Counted from the first letter of the stretch, positions 27,695 to 40,275 are shown. The stretch: 64,000 nt of DNA from Alcanivorax sp. (GCA_022565695.1 JAIUME010000005.1:124001-188000); one strand, 5' to 3'. Made by a program: numbers and translations. The notes: a model not told the origin generated them from the sequence alone.

Positions 27695-29181
27695 TCCAGA
27701 TGCTGCTCACCGGCCACCTCTGGTTGATCCTGCTGCCGCTACTGGCCGCCCTGGCCAGTGTACCACTGGCCCGTTCCCGCACCCTGCTGCCCTGGGGCCA
27801 GGGCCTGCTGCTGCTCGGCTGGAATGCCCTGGTGTTGTGGCTCTGGCAGGGCGGCGTCCCCGACACCCCTGCCACCATCACCCTGGGCGCCTCACTCGTC
27901 TGGACCCTCCAGACCGATGGCCCGGCATTGATCATGGCCCTGCTCACCACCTGGGTCGGCACCGCCACACTGGTGCACACCGGCCTGCATCGGCGGGCCG
28001 CTGCCATGTCTGCCAAAGAGGCCACGCCAGCCGCCTTCTGGCCCATGGCCTGGCTGTTGCTGGCGACGCTCAATGTGATCTGGCTCGGCGCCGACCTGCT
28101 GACGCTGTATATCGGCGTGGAAGCCCTGGGGCTGGTGGCGGTCGCCATGATCGCCCTGAACAACAAGACAGAGGCTGTGCAGGCCGCGCTGCGTTACCTG
28201 TTTGCCACGCTGCTCGGCTCGCTGGCCTATCTGGTGGGCGCCGGGCTGCTGTTCGGCCACTACGGCACGCTGGCGCTGGCCACGCTGGCCGCAGAGGTCA
28301 CCGCCAATGGCCCCACGGCCGCCGGGTTCGGGCTGATGCTCGCCGGGCTGGCATTGAAAGCCGCCGTATTCCCGCTCCACGGCTGGCTGCCCGCGGCCCA
28401 TGCCAGCGCGCTGTTGCCGGTGAGCGTGTTGCACGCCGCACTGGTGATCAAGGCCTCGGTGTTCGTGATGCTGCGCCACTGGCTGGCCTTTGCCCCGGTA
28501 TTCGCCGATACCCTGCTGCCGCTGCTGGTCGGCGGCCTCGGGGCCACCGCGATCCTCTGGGGCAGCATCATGGCCCTGCAACAGACACGCCTGAAAATGC
28601 TGATTGCCTGGTCCACGGTGGCCCAGACCGGCTATCTGCTGATCGGCTTTCCCCTGCTGCTCACCGACGATGCCGCCCTGCAACAGCTGGTGCTCCAGGG
28701 CATCCTCTACCAGATGGTGGCCCATGGCCTGGCCAAGGCGGCACTGTTCATGGCCGCCGGCCAGCTTGTCACCGCCACCGGCAGTGATCGCATTGATCAA
28801 CTCACCGGCACCGGCCGCCACCTGCCGCTGACCTTGCTCACCATCGGCCTGGCGGGTGTCAGCCTGATGGGCATGCCGCCGAGCGCAGGCTTTGTGGCCA
28901 AATGGCTGCTGGCGTCCGGCGCCATCGGCAGCGGCCAGGTGATCTGGCTGGTGGTGCTGCTGGCCGGGGGACTGCTCAGCGCCACGTATATCCTGCGACT
29001 GCTGCGGCAGGCGTTTCGTGAGGGCCCGGAGCAGGATGTGTTTCACCATCCGTCACGGGTCGAAAAAATCACCGCCTTTATGCTCGCGCTGATGACGCTG
29101 CTGCTCGGCCTGATGGCCATTCCGCTGCTGTCACTGATTGATCTGCCCACGGCAGTCCAGGCTGGGGGGATCGCGCCATGA
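27691..29181 (+). CDS. Antiporter-like membrane subunit (Proton_antipo_M), module 3 first copy
   Basis: A 496-residue NuoN/MrpD-type subunit with about 14 helices. LTLYIGVEALGLVAVAMIAL carries the conserved Glu, and LALKAAVFPLHGWLPAAHAS carries the channel Lys and His. The ATG at 27691 is within ATGA. Which ion it moves cannot be read. Confidence 0.88.
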   Translation: MIQMLLTGHLWLILLPLLAALASVPLARSRTLLPWGQGLLLLGWNALVLWLWQGGVPDTPATITLGASLVWTLQTDGPALIMALLTTWVGTATLVHTGLHRRAAAMSAKEATPAAFWPMAWLLLATLNVIWLGADLLTLYIGVEALGLVAVAMIALNNKTEAVQAALRYLFATLLGSLAYLVGAGLLFGHYGTLALATLAAEVTANGPTAAGFGLMLAGLALKAAVFPLHGWLPAAHASALLPVSVLHAALVIKASVFVMLRHWLAFAPVFADTLLPLLVGGLGATAILWGSIMALQQTRLKMLIAWSTVAQTGYLLIGFPLLLTDDAALQQLVLQGILYQMVAHGLAKAALFMAAGQLVTATGSDRIDQLTGTGRHLPLTLLTIGLAGVSLMGMPPSAGFVAKWLLASGAIGSGQVIWLVVLLAGGLLSATYILRLLRQAFREGPEQDVFHHPSRVEKITAFMLALMTLLLGLMAIPLLSLIDLPTAVQAGGIAP

Positions 29182-30677
29182 GCTGGACCAGCTGGATGCC
29201 CATCCTGGTACTGCTGAGTTCGCTGGTCACCGCGCTGATCATCTTCTGCCTGCCGGAAAACCGCCACGCCACCCGCGGCCTGCTGAACCTGGCCGGTGCC
29301 GTGATCAAGATCCTGCTGGTGACGGTGATGATCGTCGGCGTCGAGCAGGGCATGACCTTCGAGGCACGCTATACGGTGCTGCCCGGGGTCGACTTCATTC
29401 TGCGCGCCGACGGCATGGCCATGTTCTTCGCCGGGCTGTCCTCGGTGCTGTGGTTGTTCACCACCCTGTATGCCATCGGCTATCTGGAAAACTCCCCCAA
29501 CCGCAGCCGCTTTTTCGGCTTTTTCAGCCTTTGCGTCACCAGCACCATGGGCATTGCCCTAGCCGGCAATCTGTTCACCTTCCTGCTGTTCTATGAGCTG
29601 CTGACCTTGTCCACCTGGCCACTGGTAGTCCATCGCGGCACCGAGAAAGCCCTGGCCGCCGGGCGCACTTATCTGATTTACACCCTGACCGGCGGCGCCG
29701 TATTGCTCGGCGGGGTGCTCTGGCTTTACGGGCTGGTGGGCGATGTGGAATTCCGCGAAGGCGGCATGCTGCGCGACATGCCCGAGGCCCTGCATGGCCA
29801 GTTTGCGCTGATCTTTGCCGTGCTGATGGTGGGCCTGGCGGTCAAGGCCGCCATGGTGCCACTGCATGGCTGGCTGCCGCTGGCCATGGTGGCCCCGGCG
29901 CCGGTGAGCGCGCTGCTGCATGCGGTGGCGGTGGTCAAGGCCGGGGCCTTCGGCATCATCCGGGTGGTGTATGACCTGTTCGGGATCGAGTTTGCCGCCA
30001 GCCTGAACCTGCTGTGGCCGCTGGGCATGATGGCCGCCATCACCATTCTCTACGCCTCGCTGCGCGCCCTCGCACAGACTCAGCTGAAACGACGGCTGGC
30101 CTATTCCACCATCAGCCAGGTGTCCTACATCGTGCTCGGCATCAGCCTGTTCGGGCCCGTCGGCACCATTGGTGCGCTGGTGCATCTGCTGCATCAGGGC
30201 TTCATGAAAATCACCCTGTTCTTCTGCGCCGGGAATTACGCCGAGACCCTCGGCATCCACGACATCAAGGATCTCGACGGCGCCGGCAAGCGCATGCCAC
30301 TGACCAGCGCCGCCTTTACCCTGGGCGCCTTCGGCATGATCGGTGCGCCGCCGCTGGCGGGCTTTATCAGCAAATGGTATCTGGGGGTCGGCGCGGTCAA
30401 TGCGGGCATGACCTGGGCCCTGTGGGTGCTGATCGCCAGCAGCCTGCTCAATGCCCTGTACTTCCTGCCCATTGTCCACCGGCTGTGGTTCCGCCCCCGG
30501 GCAGTTGCCGGCTGGCCGGAGGAGCAACGCCTCAGCCAGCGCTTCGAAACCAGCGGCTGGCTGCTGTGGCCCACCGTAGCCACCGCGCTGTTCATCATTG
30601 CCGCCGGGGTGTTTGCCGGGATGCCGTTCAGCCCGCTGTCCTGGGCGCAGCTGGTGGCCGCCGGGGAGTACTTGTGA
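29178..30677 (+). CDS. Antiporter-like membrane subunit (Proton_antipo_M), module 3 second copy
   Basis: A 499-residue NuoM/MrpD-type subunit. FLLFYELLTLSTWPLVVH holds the conserved Glu and GLAVKAAMVPLHGWLPLAMV the channel Lys. It resembles subunits named hydrogenase-4 or monovalent cation antiporter in annotations. Overlaps its neighbour upstream by 4 bp and its stop overlaps the next start. Confidence 0.88.
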   Translation: MSWTSWMPILVLLSSLVTALIIFCLPENRHATRGLLNLAGAVIKILLVTVMIVGVEQGMTFEARYTVLPGVDFILRADGMAMFFAGLSSVLWLFTTLYAIGYLENSPNRSRFFGFFSLCVTSTMGIALAGNLFTFLLFYELLTLSTWPLVVHRGTEKALAAGRTYLIYTLTGGAVLLGGVLWLYGLVGDVEFREGGMLRDMPEALHGQFALIFAVLMVGLAVKAAMVPLHGWLPLAMVAPAPVSALLHAVAVVKAGAFGIIRVVYDLFGIEFAASLNLLWPLGMMAAITILYASLRALAQTQLKRRLAYSTISQVSYIVLGISLFGPVGTIGALVHLLHQGFMKITLFFCAGNYAETLGIHDIKDLDGAGKRMPLTSAAFTLGAFGMIGAPPLAGFISKWYLGVGAVNAGMTWALWVLIASSLLNALYFLPIVHRLWFRPRAVAGWPEEQRLSQRFETSGWLLWPTVATALFIIAAGVFAGMPFSPLSWAQLVAAGEYL

Positions 30678-32506
30678 TGGGTGCTTCAATGGGTACCGCA
30701 ATGAGCGCGGCAATGAGCGCCAACTGGCTGCTGCTCCTGGCGCCGCTGACACCCCTGTTGCTGGCCGGGCTCTGGTGCCTGCAAGGTTACCGCGACAGCA
30801 CGGCGACACCGGAGCGCCGCAGCGCACCGCCCCCCGCCGCCTTACCCTGGCTGGCCGCCCTGGCGCCCGTGCCGGCATTGTTGATCGCACTCTTTGGCAG
30901 CCCCGGCACACACCTGATACTCGAGCCGGTGCTGCTGGGCAATCTCTGGGTGCTGGATGATGTCAGCCGCGCGCTGCTGGGGATGACCGCCCTGCTGTGG
31001 CTGATCAGCGGACTCTACGCGCAGCATTACCGCGCAACCCGCTCCGACACACAGCCGAATACAAGCCAGCACAACACCGCCTTCTGGCTGTGCTGGCTGC
31101 TGGCCCTGGCCGGCAACCTGGGCCTGATCCTGTGCCGGGACATCGCCGGCTTTTACAGCTGTTTTGCCCTGATGACGTTTGCGGGCTACGGCCTGGTGGT
31201 GCACAGCGGCAGCGCGGCGGCGAAACGGGCCGGGCGCATTTATCTGATCATGGCGGTGCCTGGCGAGATGCTGATTCTCAGCGGGCTGGTGCTGGCCGCC
31301 AGCGTGGCGGCATCGCCAGTACTCCATGCCCTGCCGCCCGCCATTGCCGATCACCCCTGGGGCAGCGGCATTGCCGCGCTACTGTGGGCGGGCTTTGGCA
31401 TCAAGGCCGGGCTGGCCTTCCTGCACATGTGGTTGCCCCTCGCGCACCCGGTCGCCCCGACACCGGCCAGCGCGGTGCTCAGCGGCGCCATGATCAAGGC
31501 GGGCCTGCTTGGCTGGATACTGGTGCTGCCGCTGGGGCTCGCCCCGGTGCCCTGGGCCACACTGGCCATGACCGGCGCGCTGATCGCCGCCATCGGTGGC
31601 GCATTGATCGGCGTAACCCAGCGCGCCCCGAAAACCGTGCTGGCCTACTCCAGCATCAGCCAGATGGGCATCATCACCAGCATGCTCGCCACCGGGCTGA
31701 TGCAACCGGCACTGTGGCCGGCGCTGGCGCCGGTGGTGGTGCTGTATGCCGTGCATCATGGCCTCGCCAAAGGCGCCCTGTTCCTCGGCGTCAGCGGGCT
31801 GACAGGGCGGGCACGGCTGTGGCTGTGGTTGCCCGCACTGAGCCTGGCGGGCTTGCCCCTGACCACCGGCGCCGCCGCCAAGGTGGCGATGAAGGAGGTG
31901 CTCTACGACGCCAGCTATCCGGGCCTGATCCTGCTGTTGAGCCTGGCGGCCGTCGGCACGACGTTACTGATGGTGCGTTTCATGTATTGCCTGCGCCAGA
32001 CGCAACAGGCGGCAGACAACACCGCCACACCGGACAGCGGATCACGGGCCCTCGCGGTGCTCACTGGCCTGGCGATACTCGTCAGCCTGATCGGCCTGCC
32101 GTGGCTGACCGCCGGCACCGTCGCCGACACCTTCACGCAACGCTGGCCCGGCGCCGCTGATGCGGTGCAACTGCTCTGGCCGGTGGCGGCCGGCCTGGTA
32201 CTCGGTGGGCTAGTGGGGGGTGGGCTGGCTAGCCGGTTTGCAGGCCGGTTTACGGCAAGAGGCCTGGCCATCCCTGCCGGCGATCTGATCGTCCTGGCCG
32301 AGAAAGCTGCAGCGGGGGTGGCAACACTCTGGCAACGACGGCCCGGGCGCACCTGGCGCTGGGAAACCCTGGTGCAGACAGAAGGCCGCTGGCTGGCCCG
32401 GATCGGCCAACGCATCGCGCAACTGGACCGCCGTATCAGCGGTCAGGCCGGGGGGCTGTTTGTGGTGCTGGCCATCGCCATCATGCTACTTGCCAGCGCG
32501 GCCTGA
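30677..32506 (+). CDS. Antiporter-like membrane subunit (Proton_antipo_M), module 3 third copy
   Basis: A 609-residue protein with about 15 helices; GFGIKAGLAFLHMWLPLAHP and APTPASAVLSGAMIKAGLLGW are the channel elements. The C-terminal ~100 residues extend past the core with an amphipathic segment and a last helix, recalling the lateral arm of NuoL. ATG 30677 lies on the stop of the previous gene; a GTG at 30674 is an alternative. The 3' end overlaps the convergent recJ by 21 bp. Confidence 0.85.
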   Translation: MGASMGTAMSAAMSANWLLLLAPLTPLLLAGLWCLQGYRDSTATPERRSAPPPAALPWLAALAPVPALLIALFGSPGTHLILEPVLLGNLWVLDDVSRALLGMTALLWLISGLYAQHYRATRSDTQPNTSQHNTAFWLCWLLALAGNLGLILCRDIAGFYSCFALMTFAGYGLVVHSGSAAAKRAGRIYLIMAVPGEMLILSGLVLAASVAASPVLHALPPAIADHPWGSGIAALLWAGFGIKAGLAFLHMWLPLAHPVAPTPASAVLSGAMIKAGLLGWILVLPLGLAPVPWATLAMTGALIAAIGGALIGVTQRAPKTVLAYSSISQMGIITSMLATGLMQPALWPALAPVVVLYAVHHGLAKGALFLGVSGLTGRARLWLWLPALSLAGLPLTTGAAAKVAMKEVLYDASYPGLILLLSLAAVGTTLLMVRFMYCLRQTQQAADNTATPDSGSRALAVLTGLAILVSLIGLPWLTAGTVADTFTQRWPGAADAVQLLWPVAAGLVLGGLVGGGLASRFAGRFTARGLAIPAGDLIVLAEKAAAGVATLWQRRPGRTWRWETLVQTEGRWLARIGQRIAQLDRRISGQAGGLFVVLAIAIMLLASAA

Positions 32507-34231
32507 CGACACGCCTTCCAGATGCTGAAAGATCAACTGCGGGCTGCGCCGGCCCTGCCAGACATTCACTTCCAGACGGTAGATGCCACGCACTTTGCGT
32601 AACGGCTTTGGCAGCGCTGCAAGATCGGCATTGAAATGAATCCCGTCGATGATGCCGCCCGTGGCGGGCAAGCCCAAAGTGAGCTTCAGATGCCGCTCAC
32701 CGACAATGCGGTGCTCGATCACCTCGAACTCCCCATCGAAACTCGGCGCCGGAAACCCCTGCCCCCACGGGAACGCATGGCTGAGCAATTCCGCATGGCG
32801 GATATGCAACTCGTCGTCCGCCAGCGCGCCGTCGGTTTCCAGCACTTCATCGAACAGGCCCGGCTCCGCCATGTCATCCACCGCCTGTTCAAACGCGCGG
32901 GCAAAATCATCCAGGCGCTCGGTGGCCAGCGTCATGCCCGCCGCCATCGCATGCCCGCCGAAACGGTGCAGCAGCCCCGGATTGGCCGTCGCCACCCGAT
33001 CCAGCACATCACGCAGGTGCAGCCCCGGAATGGAACGCCCCGACCCTTTCAGGAGCCCGGCTTCCTGTGCCGGGGCAAACGCCACCACCGGACGATGCGT
33101 CGCTTCCTTGACCCGCGACGCCAGAATGCCCACCACCCCTTCATGCCAGAGTGCATCATGCAGACACAGCGCCTTCGGCAAGGTGCTGCTGCGCTCACGC
33201 AGCGAGTGCACATAGGCCATGGCCGCATCCCGCATGCCCTGCTCGATGCCGCGCCGTTCGCGATTGATGGTGTCCAGCTCAGTGGCCAGGGTCAGCGCCC
33301 GGTCGGCGTCGTCACACAGCAGGCAGTTGATGCCCAGCGCCATATCATCCAGACGGCCCGCCGCATTCAGGCGCGGTCCCACGGCAAACCCCAGATCCGC
33401 CGCCACCGCCCGTGCCGGGTCACGCCGCCCGACTTCCAGCAGCGCGGTAATACCGGGCACACACTGGCCGGCACGAATACGCCGCAAGCCCTGCTCCACC
33501 AGCGCACGATTGACCTGATCCAGCGGCACCACGTCCGCCACCGTGCCCAGCGCCACCAGATCCAGCAGATCGGCCAGCGGCGCCTTGCCTGCCGCATCCC
33601 CCTGTTCGCGCAGGGCAGCCCGCAACGCCAGCAACAGATAGAAGGCCACACCGACACCGGCCAGATTATGGCCAACGTTAACGCCAGCACCGTCAGGCTG
33701 CAGACGCGGATTGACGATGGCATCCGCCGCCGGCAATTCAGCACCCGGCAAGTGATGGTCAGTAATCACCACCGCAATGCCCGCGGCCCGTGCAGCGGCC
33801 ACGCCTTCGACACTGGCAATGCCGTTGTCCACGGTAATAATCAGATCCGGCGCGCCCTGGGCCACCGCCAGATCGACAATCGCCGGGGACAGGCCGTAAC
33901 CGAACACGAAGCGATCCGGCACCAGAAAGCCGGGCATCTCGAAACCCAGCATCGGCAGGCCGCGCAACATCAGCGACGTGGCCGTGGCGCCGTCAGCGTC
34001 ATAATCCCCGACGATCAAAATGCGGCCAGCGCGCTCACGCAGCTTGAGCAACAACGCCACCGCGTCAGCGATGCCCGGCAAGGTGTCCGGCGAGGGTAAT
34101 TGCCTGAGGGACAAATCTGTCTGCTCGGGCGAACTAACACCACGCCCGGCAAGAATGCGCGCCAGCAGCGGCGGAATACCCGGCCAGTCGGGAACGGACG
34201 CCACGGTGCGGCGGCGAATCTGAGGCAGCAT
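32486..34231 (-). CDS. recJ: Single-stranded-DNA-specific 5'-3' exonuclease RecJ
   Basis: A 581-residue DHH/DHHA1 exonuclease of recombination and mismatch repair. Motif GDYDADGATATSL and the metal motif DHHLPG are in the first 160 residues; DHHA1 contains RFGGHAMAAGMTLA. The C-terminal OB fold is present. Full length for the family (E. coli 577). Convergent with the third antiporter-like gene, the coding ends overlapping by 21 bp. Confidence 0.97.
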   Translation of the reverse strand: MLPQIRRRTVASVPDWPGIPPLLARILAGRGVSSPEQTDLSLRQLPSPDTLPGIADAVALLLKLRERAGRILIVGDYDADGATATSLMLRGLPMLGFEMPGFLVPDRFVFGYGLSPAIVDLAVAQGAPDLIITVDNGIASVEGVAAARAAGIAVVITDHHLPGAELPAADAIVNPRLQPDGAGVNVGHNLAGVGVAFYLLLALRAALREQGDAAGKAPLADLLDLVALGTVADVVPLDQVNRALVEQGLRRIRAGQCVPGITALLEVGRRDPARAVAADLGFAVGPRLNAAGRLDDMALGINCLLCDDADRALTLATELDTINRERRGIEQGMRDAAMAYVHSLRERSSTLPKALCLHDALWHEGVVGILASRVKEATHRPVVAFAPAQEAGLLKGSGRSIPGLHLRDVLDRVATANPGLLHRFGGHAMAAGMTLATERLDDFARAFEQAVDDMAEPGLFDEVLETDGALADDELHIRHAELLSHAFPWGQGFPAPSFDGEFEVIEHRIVGERHLKLTLGLPATGGIIDGIHFNADLAALPKPLRKVRGIYRLEVNVWQGRRSPQLIFQHLEGVSSGRAGK

Positions 34232-34362
34232 ACTGCGAGAACCTTCACATCAGCGGAGCGACGCAGGCCAGCCTGCATGGGCAAGCACTGACCTGAATCG
34301 AATGCGCGGAGTATACCTCTTATGATCATTGCCGTTCAGACTCAGGGGTGAGACAGGCATGT

Positions 34363-34974
34363 TCAAGCCAGCGCCTTCAACCACAAGGTCCGCACTTCCG
34401 CCACCAATGCCTCACTACTGATCCCCGCCGGCGGCGCCAACACCGCCCCGTGAATCTGTGCCTCCAGCCCCTGCACCAACAACAGCGCCCTGGCCTGCGG
34501 ATGCGGCCCACCCACGCCCAGACGCGTCAGCTGCTGCGCCACCGCCGCCGCCAACAAGTCTTCCAGCTGCCGAAACCGCACCACCGCATCCGGCGTACGC
34601 GGCGTCTGATCAAACAGCAACCGATGCATGGCCGGGTCCCGTTGATGCAACGCCACACTGGTATCGATCAGGCGTGTGAGCGTCTCCGGCAGATCCGGCG
34701 CATCCCGCAGCAACCCGGCAAACGTCTCCTGCAACACCTCGAAGGCTTCGGCAAGGTGCCGCTCCGCCAGCGCCATCAACAAGGCATCTTTATTGGGGAA
34801 GTACTGATACAGGGACCCGATGGAGACCCCGGCACGTTCCGCAATCCTGTTGGTGGTCGCCCCATAGCCCTCCTGCCCGAAAAGCTGAGTCGCGGCATCG
34901 AGGATGGCATCCCAGGTTGCCTGAGAACGGCGCTGTCTGGGCTTTTTACGGGGATTGGCGGCATTGGGCGGCAT
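34363..34974 (-). CDS. TetR-family regulator, probable repressor of fadBA and the divergent hydrolase
   Basis: A 203-residue TetR protein: helix-turn-helix in residues ~20-65 with TNRIAERAGVSIGSLYQYFPNKDAL, then a divergent ligand-binding domain. It is divergent from the hydrolase gene, and a perfect palindrome sits 34 bp before its start. The same palindrome precedes fadB 1.2 kb away. A fatty-acyl-responsive repressor is the simplest reading. The ligand is unknown. Confidence 0.9.
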   Translation of the reverse strand: MPPNAANPRKKPRQRRSQATWDAILDAATQLFGQEGYGATTNRIAERAGVSIGSLYQYFPNKDALLMALAERHLAEAFEVLQETFAGLLRDAPDLPETLTRLIDTSVALHQRDPAMHRLLFDQTPRTPDAVVRFRQLEDLLAAAVAQQLTRLGVGGPHPQARALLLVQGLEAQIHGAVLAPPAGISSEALVAEVRTLWLKALA

Positions 34975-35007
34975 AGGCAGAACGCGAGTAGTGTTGGTGG
35001 CGAATAA

Positions 35008-35026
35008 ATGTGAGCATTACTCACAT
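35008..35026. promoter_or_regulatory. Palindromic operator between tetR and the hydrolase gene
   Basis: ATGTGAG (35008-35014) and CTCACAT (35020-35026), perfect 7-bp arms with a 5-bp spacer, in the 85-bp gap between divergent starts. Typical size and position for a TetR operator serving both genes. Confidence 0.8.
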
Positions 35027-35059
35027 ACTAATTCAAGTCAAACCGGAGCACCCGCACAC

Positions 35060-36037
35060 ATGTCGCCGCAATCGTCGCAAAAACAGTATGACCACACCGA
35101 CTACACCGCCTGCCTGCCCGCCCCATGGCGGCAACGCGCCACCGTCAGCCCGGTATCGACCTGGTGGCCGTGGCGAGACATGACCCTGCATATCGCCCGC
35201 GCCCCCAATCCGGATGCCCCGGTGCGCATACTGATCCTGCACGGCGCCGGCGGGCACTCCGGCGCCCTCTGGCCCGCCGCCGCGCTGGCCGCCGAAGTCG
35301 GCTGCGACGTGCTGGCACCGGACCTGCCCGGCTACGGCCAGACCCGCGTGCCCGACCCGGCCGCCGTGCGCTATCCGGACTGGGTCGACTGTGTTGCCGA
35401 CCTGCTGCGTGCCGAAAGCGCCTCAGACCCGAGACCGATAGTGGTGGTAGGCGCCAGCATGGGCGGCTTGCTGGGCTACTCTGCTATTGCGCAGCTGGCG
35501 ACTACCCACCCGGGCGGGACAGCAGCCCCCGTCGTCCATCTGGTCGCCACCTGCCTGCTGAACCCCGCCGACCCCGTCACCTGGCCCGCGCTCTCGCGCT
35601 GGGGCGGCGCTACCAGCCTGCGCCTGCTGCGCCCGCTGCTGCGACACCTGGGCCCGCACCTGAGACGCCTGCGCGTGCCCCTGCGCTGGCTGGTGCCCAT
35701 GACCCGCATCGCCAACGACCCCCACCTGTCGCACCTGTGCAGCACCGACCCACGGGGCGGTGGCGGGCGCGTGGCCCTGGGCTTTCTCAGCAGCTTCCTG
35801 TTCTCACAGCCAGAAGTCGCCCCCGAGGATTTCCACGCCGTGCCCGTGACCCTGATTCACCCCGGCGACGATCACTGGACACCCGCCAGCATGAGCCTGC
35901 CCTTCTTCGAGCGCATCGCCGCCGAGAAGCACTACGTCATATTGGAGGGCGCCGGGCACTTCCCGGTGGAAGAACCCGGCATCAGCCAGATGCACCGCAC
36001 GCTGCTGGAGATCTATCGGCGACACAGCACGCCCTGA
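35060..36037 (+). CDS. Alpha/beta hydrolase (Ser nucleophile)
   Basis: A 325-residue hydrolase. LILHGAGGHSGALWP holds the oxyanion loop, VVGASMGGLLGYSA the Ser nucleophile elbow, HPGDDHWTP a likely Asp, and GAGHFPVEEP the catalytic His. The ATG at 35060 has GGAG 13 bp upstream; a longer frame would start inside the operator. Divergent from and probably repressed by the TetR protein. An esterase or lipase role with fatty-acid metabolism is inferred from context. Confidence 0.87.
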   Translation: MSPQSSQKQYDHTDYTACLPAPWRQRATVSPVSTWWPWRDMTLHIARAPNPDAPVRILILHGAGGHSGALWPAAALAAEVGCDVLAPDLPGYGQTRVPDPAAVRYPDWVDCVADLLRAESASDPRPIVVVGASMGGLLGYSAIAQLATTHPGGTAAPVVHLVATCLLNPADPVTWPALSRWGGATSLRLLRPLLRHLGPHLRRLRVPLRWLVPMTRIANDPHLSHLCSTDPRGGGGRVALGFLSSFLFSQPEVAPEDFHAVPVTLIHPGDDHWTPASMSLPFFERIAAEKHYVILEGAGHFPVEEPGISQMHRTLLEIYRRHSTP

Positions 36038-36165
36038 GCGTGACTCCACAGAACCCCACAGAACCCCGCAGTCACAAAAACCACCCCAAGGGGGGTCAAA
36101 GTCGCCCCGCCCTTCCCTATACTTGGCGCCCCGGTATGTATTCGGCGAACCGGACACGCGCCGAA

Positions 36166-36185
36166 ATGTGAGCAAACACTCACAT
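36166..36185. promoter_or_regulatory. Palindromic operator upstream of fadBA
   Basis: ATGTGAG (36166-36172) and CTCACAT (36179-36185) with a 6-bp spacer, the same arms as the operator at 35008. It lies 89 bp before the fadB start, just after an AT-rich TATACT at 36118-36123 that could be a -10. Confidence 0.78.
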
Positions 36186-36273
36186 GAATTACCGCACGCT
36201 TTTCGATTCAACGGGGAGGCAGGCGTCAGCAATTGCCCGCCCCGCCCCTCGACACCACGTGGAGAGCATCAAC

Positions 36274-39623
<3,350 letters not shown>

Positions 39624-39650
39624 TGGTTTGAGCCTGTGAAGTCAGAACGG

Positions 39651-39673
39651 AAAAGCCCGGCGTTGCCGGGCTT
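39651..39673 (+). terminator. Rho-independent terminator of fadBA
   Basis: AAAAGCCCGGC, loop GTT, then GCCGGGCTTTTTT: an 8-bp GC-rich stem with flanking A and T runs, 28 bp after the fadA stop. A similar hairpin follows the fadA remnant at 53477. Confidence 0.93.
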
Positions 39674-39741
39674 TTTTGTGGGTTGCCGTAGGGGGTGCGT
39701 TCCTGCACCATTTCCAAATGAACGACGCTGTGGAGACAGAC

Positions 39742-39990
39742 ATGAACGCCGCAGACCTGGAAGCCCTCCGGCATGCTGCACTGACACTGCCCGAGAAAGA
39801 GCGCGCCAAACTGGCCGGTGACTTGGTCGCCAGTCTGGATGGCCCGGAAGATCGCAGTGCTGCCGAAGCCTGGGATATTGAGATATGCCGAAGAATCAAT
39901 GAGATAGAGTCTGGCAGCGCAGAGTTGCTTGATGTCGAAGAGGTGCTGTCGAGAGCGCGCACTCGCGCTTCGCTTGATAGAAGCGTTTGA
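39742..39990 (+). CDS. Addiction-module antitoxin (ParE/RelE partner type)
   Basis: An 82-residue protein typical of the putative addiction module component family: [22 protein letters not shown] then [18 protein letters not shown]. The ATG at 39742 follows GGAGACAGAC. The C-terminus ASLDRSV is read from DNA that, in another frame, encodes the middle of a ParE-like toxin, so a deletion has joined antitoxin 3' end and toxin interior. Confidence 0.8.
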   Translation: MNAADLEALRHAALTLPEKERAKLAGDLVASLDGPEDRSAAEAWDIEICRRINEIESGSAELLDVEEVLSRARTRASLDRSV

Positions 39991-40171
39991 ACATGCCTCA
40001 CGGCTCTTGGCGGAAACCAACTCACCAATCACTCCAATAACAGGTCTCGCCGCTCGATTCGGGGCCAGGAAGCTGATCTTGCACCGGTTTCCTTTTTCAT
40101 TGATTTTTATCGAACACCAGAGAACAAGGGCAGTCGTGGCATTGGCTCATCATCGTCGTAAGCCGGTATAA
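39950..40171 (+). pseudogene. Truncated ParE/RelE-like toxin
   Basis: The frame ending at 40171 reads [13 protein letters not shown], then GLAARFGARKLILHRFPFSLIF and VVALAHHRRKP, which matches the C-terminal half of ParE-type toxins. The N-terminal ~35 residues expected of the family are missing and the remaining frame overlaps the antitoxin. No start with a ribosome site is seen, so the toxin is judged inactive. Confidence 0.72.
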
Positions 40172-40187
40172 TGGGGAGCGGCTTGTC

Positions 40188-40275
40188 AGGTAACGCCACC
40201 GTCAGCTGCCGCTTTGCGGCGGAGCCGAAGGCATAGCGGAAAAGCGGTCTGCTGCATAGCCTTGTTGTACGCCAC
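40188..40275 (-). repeat. attC-like cassette recombination site 1
   Basis: Outer AAC (40192) and GTT (40266) boxes enclose 75 bp. CAGC-TG-CCGCTTT (40203-40215) pairs with AAAGCGG-TCT-GCTG (40241-40254), leaving unequal unpaired bases between two stem blocks, the form of integron attC sites. On the minus strand it begins CAACAAGGC and ends GGTGGCGTTA, close to common attC ends. It lies 9 bp past the stop of the leftward gene ending at 40284, where a cassette's attC should be. Confidence 0.72.

Noticed and set aside
27129..32506. Respiratory complex I or a group 4 hydrogenase operon
   Set aside because: No NuoB/C/D/I/H-like or hydrogenase subunit is present; only antiporter-type membrane subunits occur.
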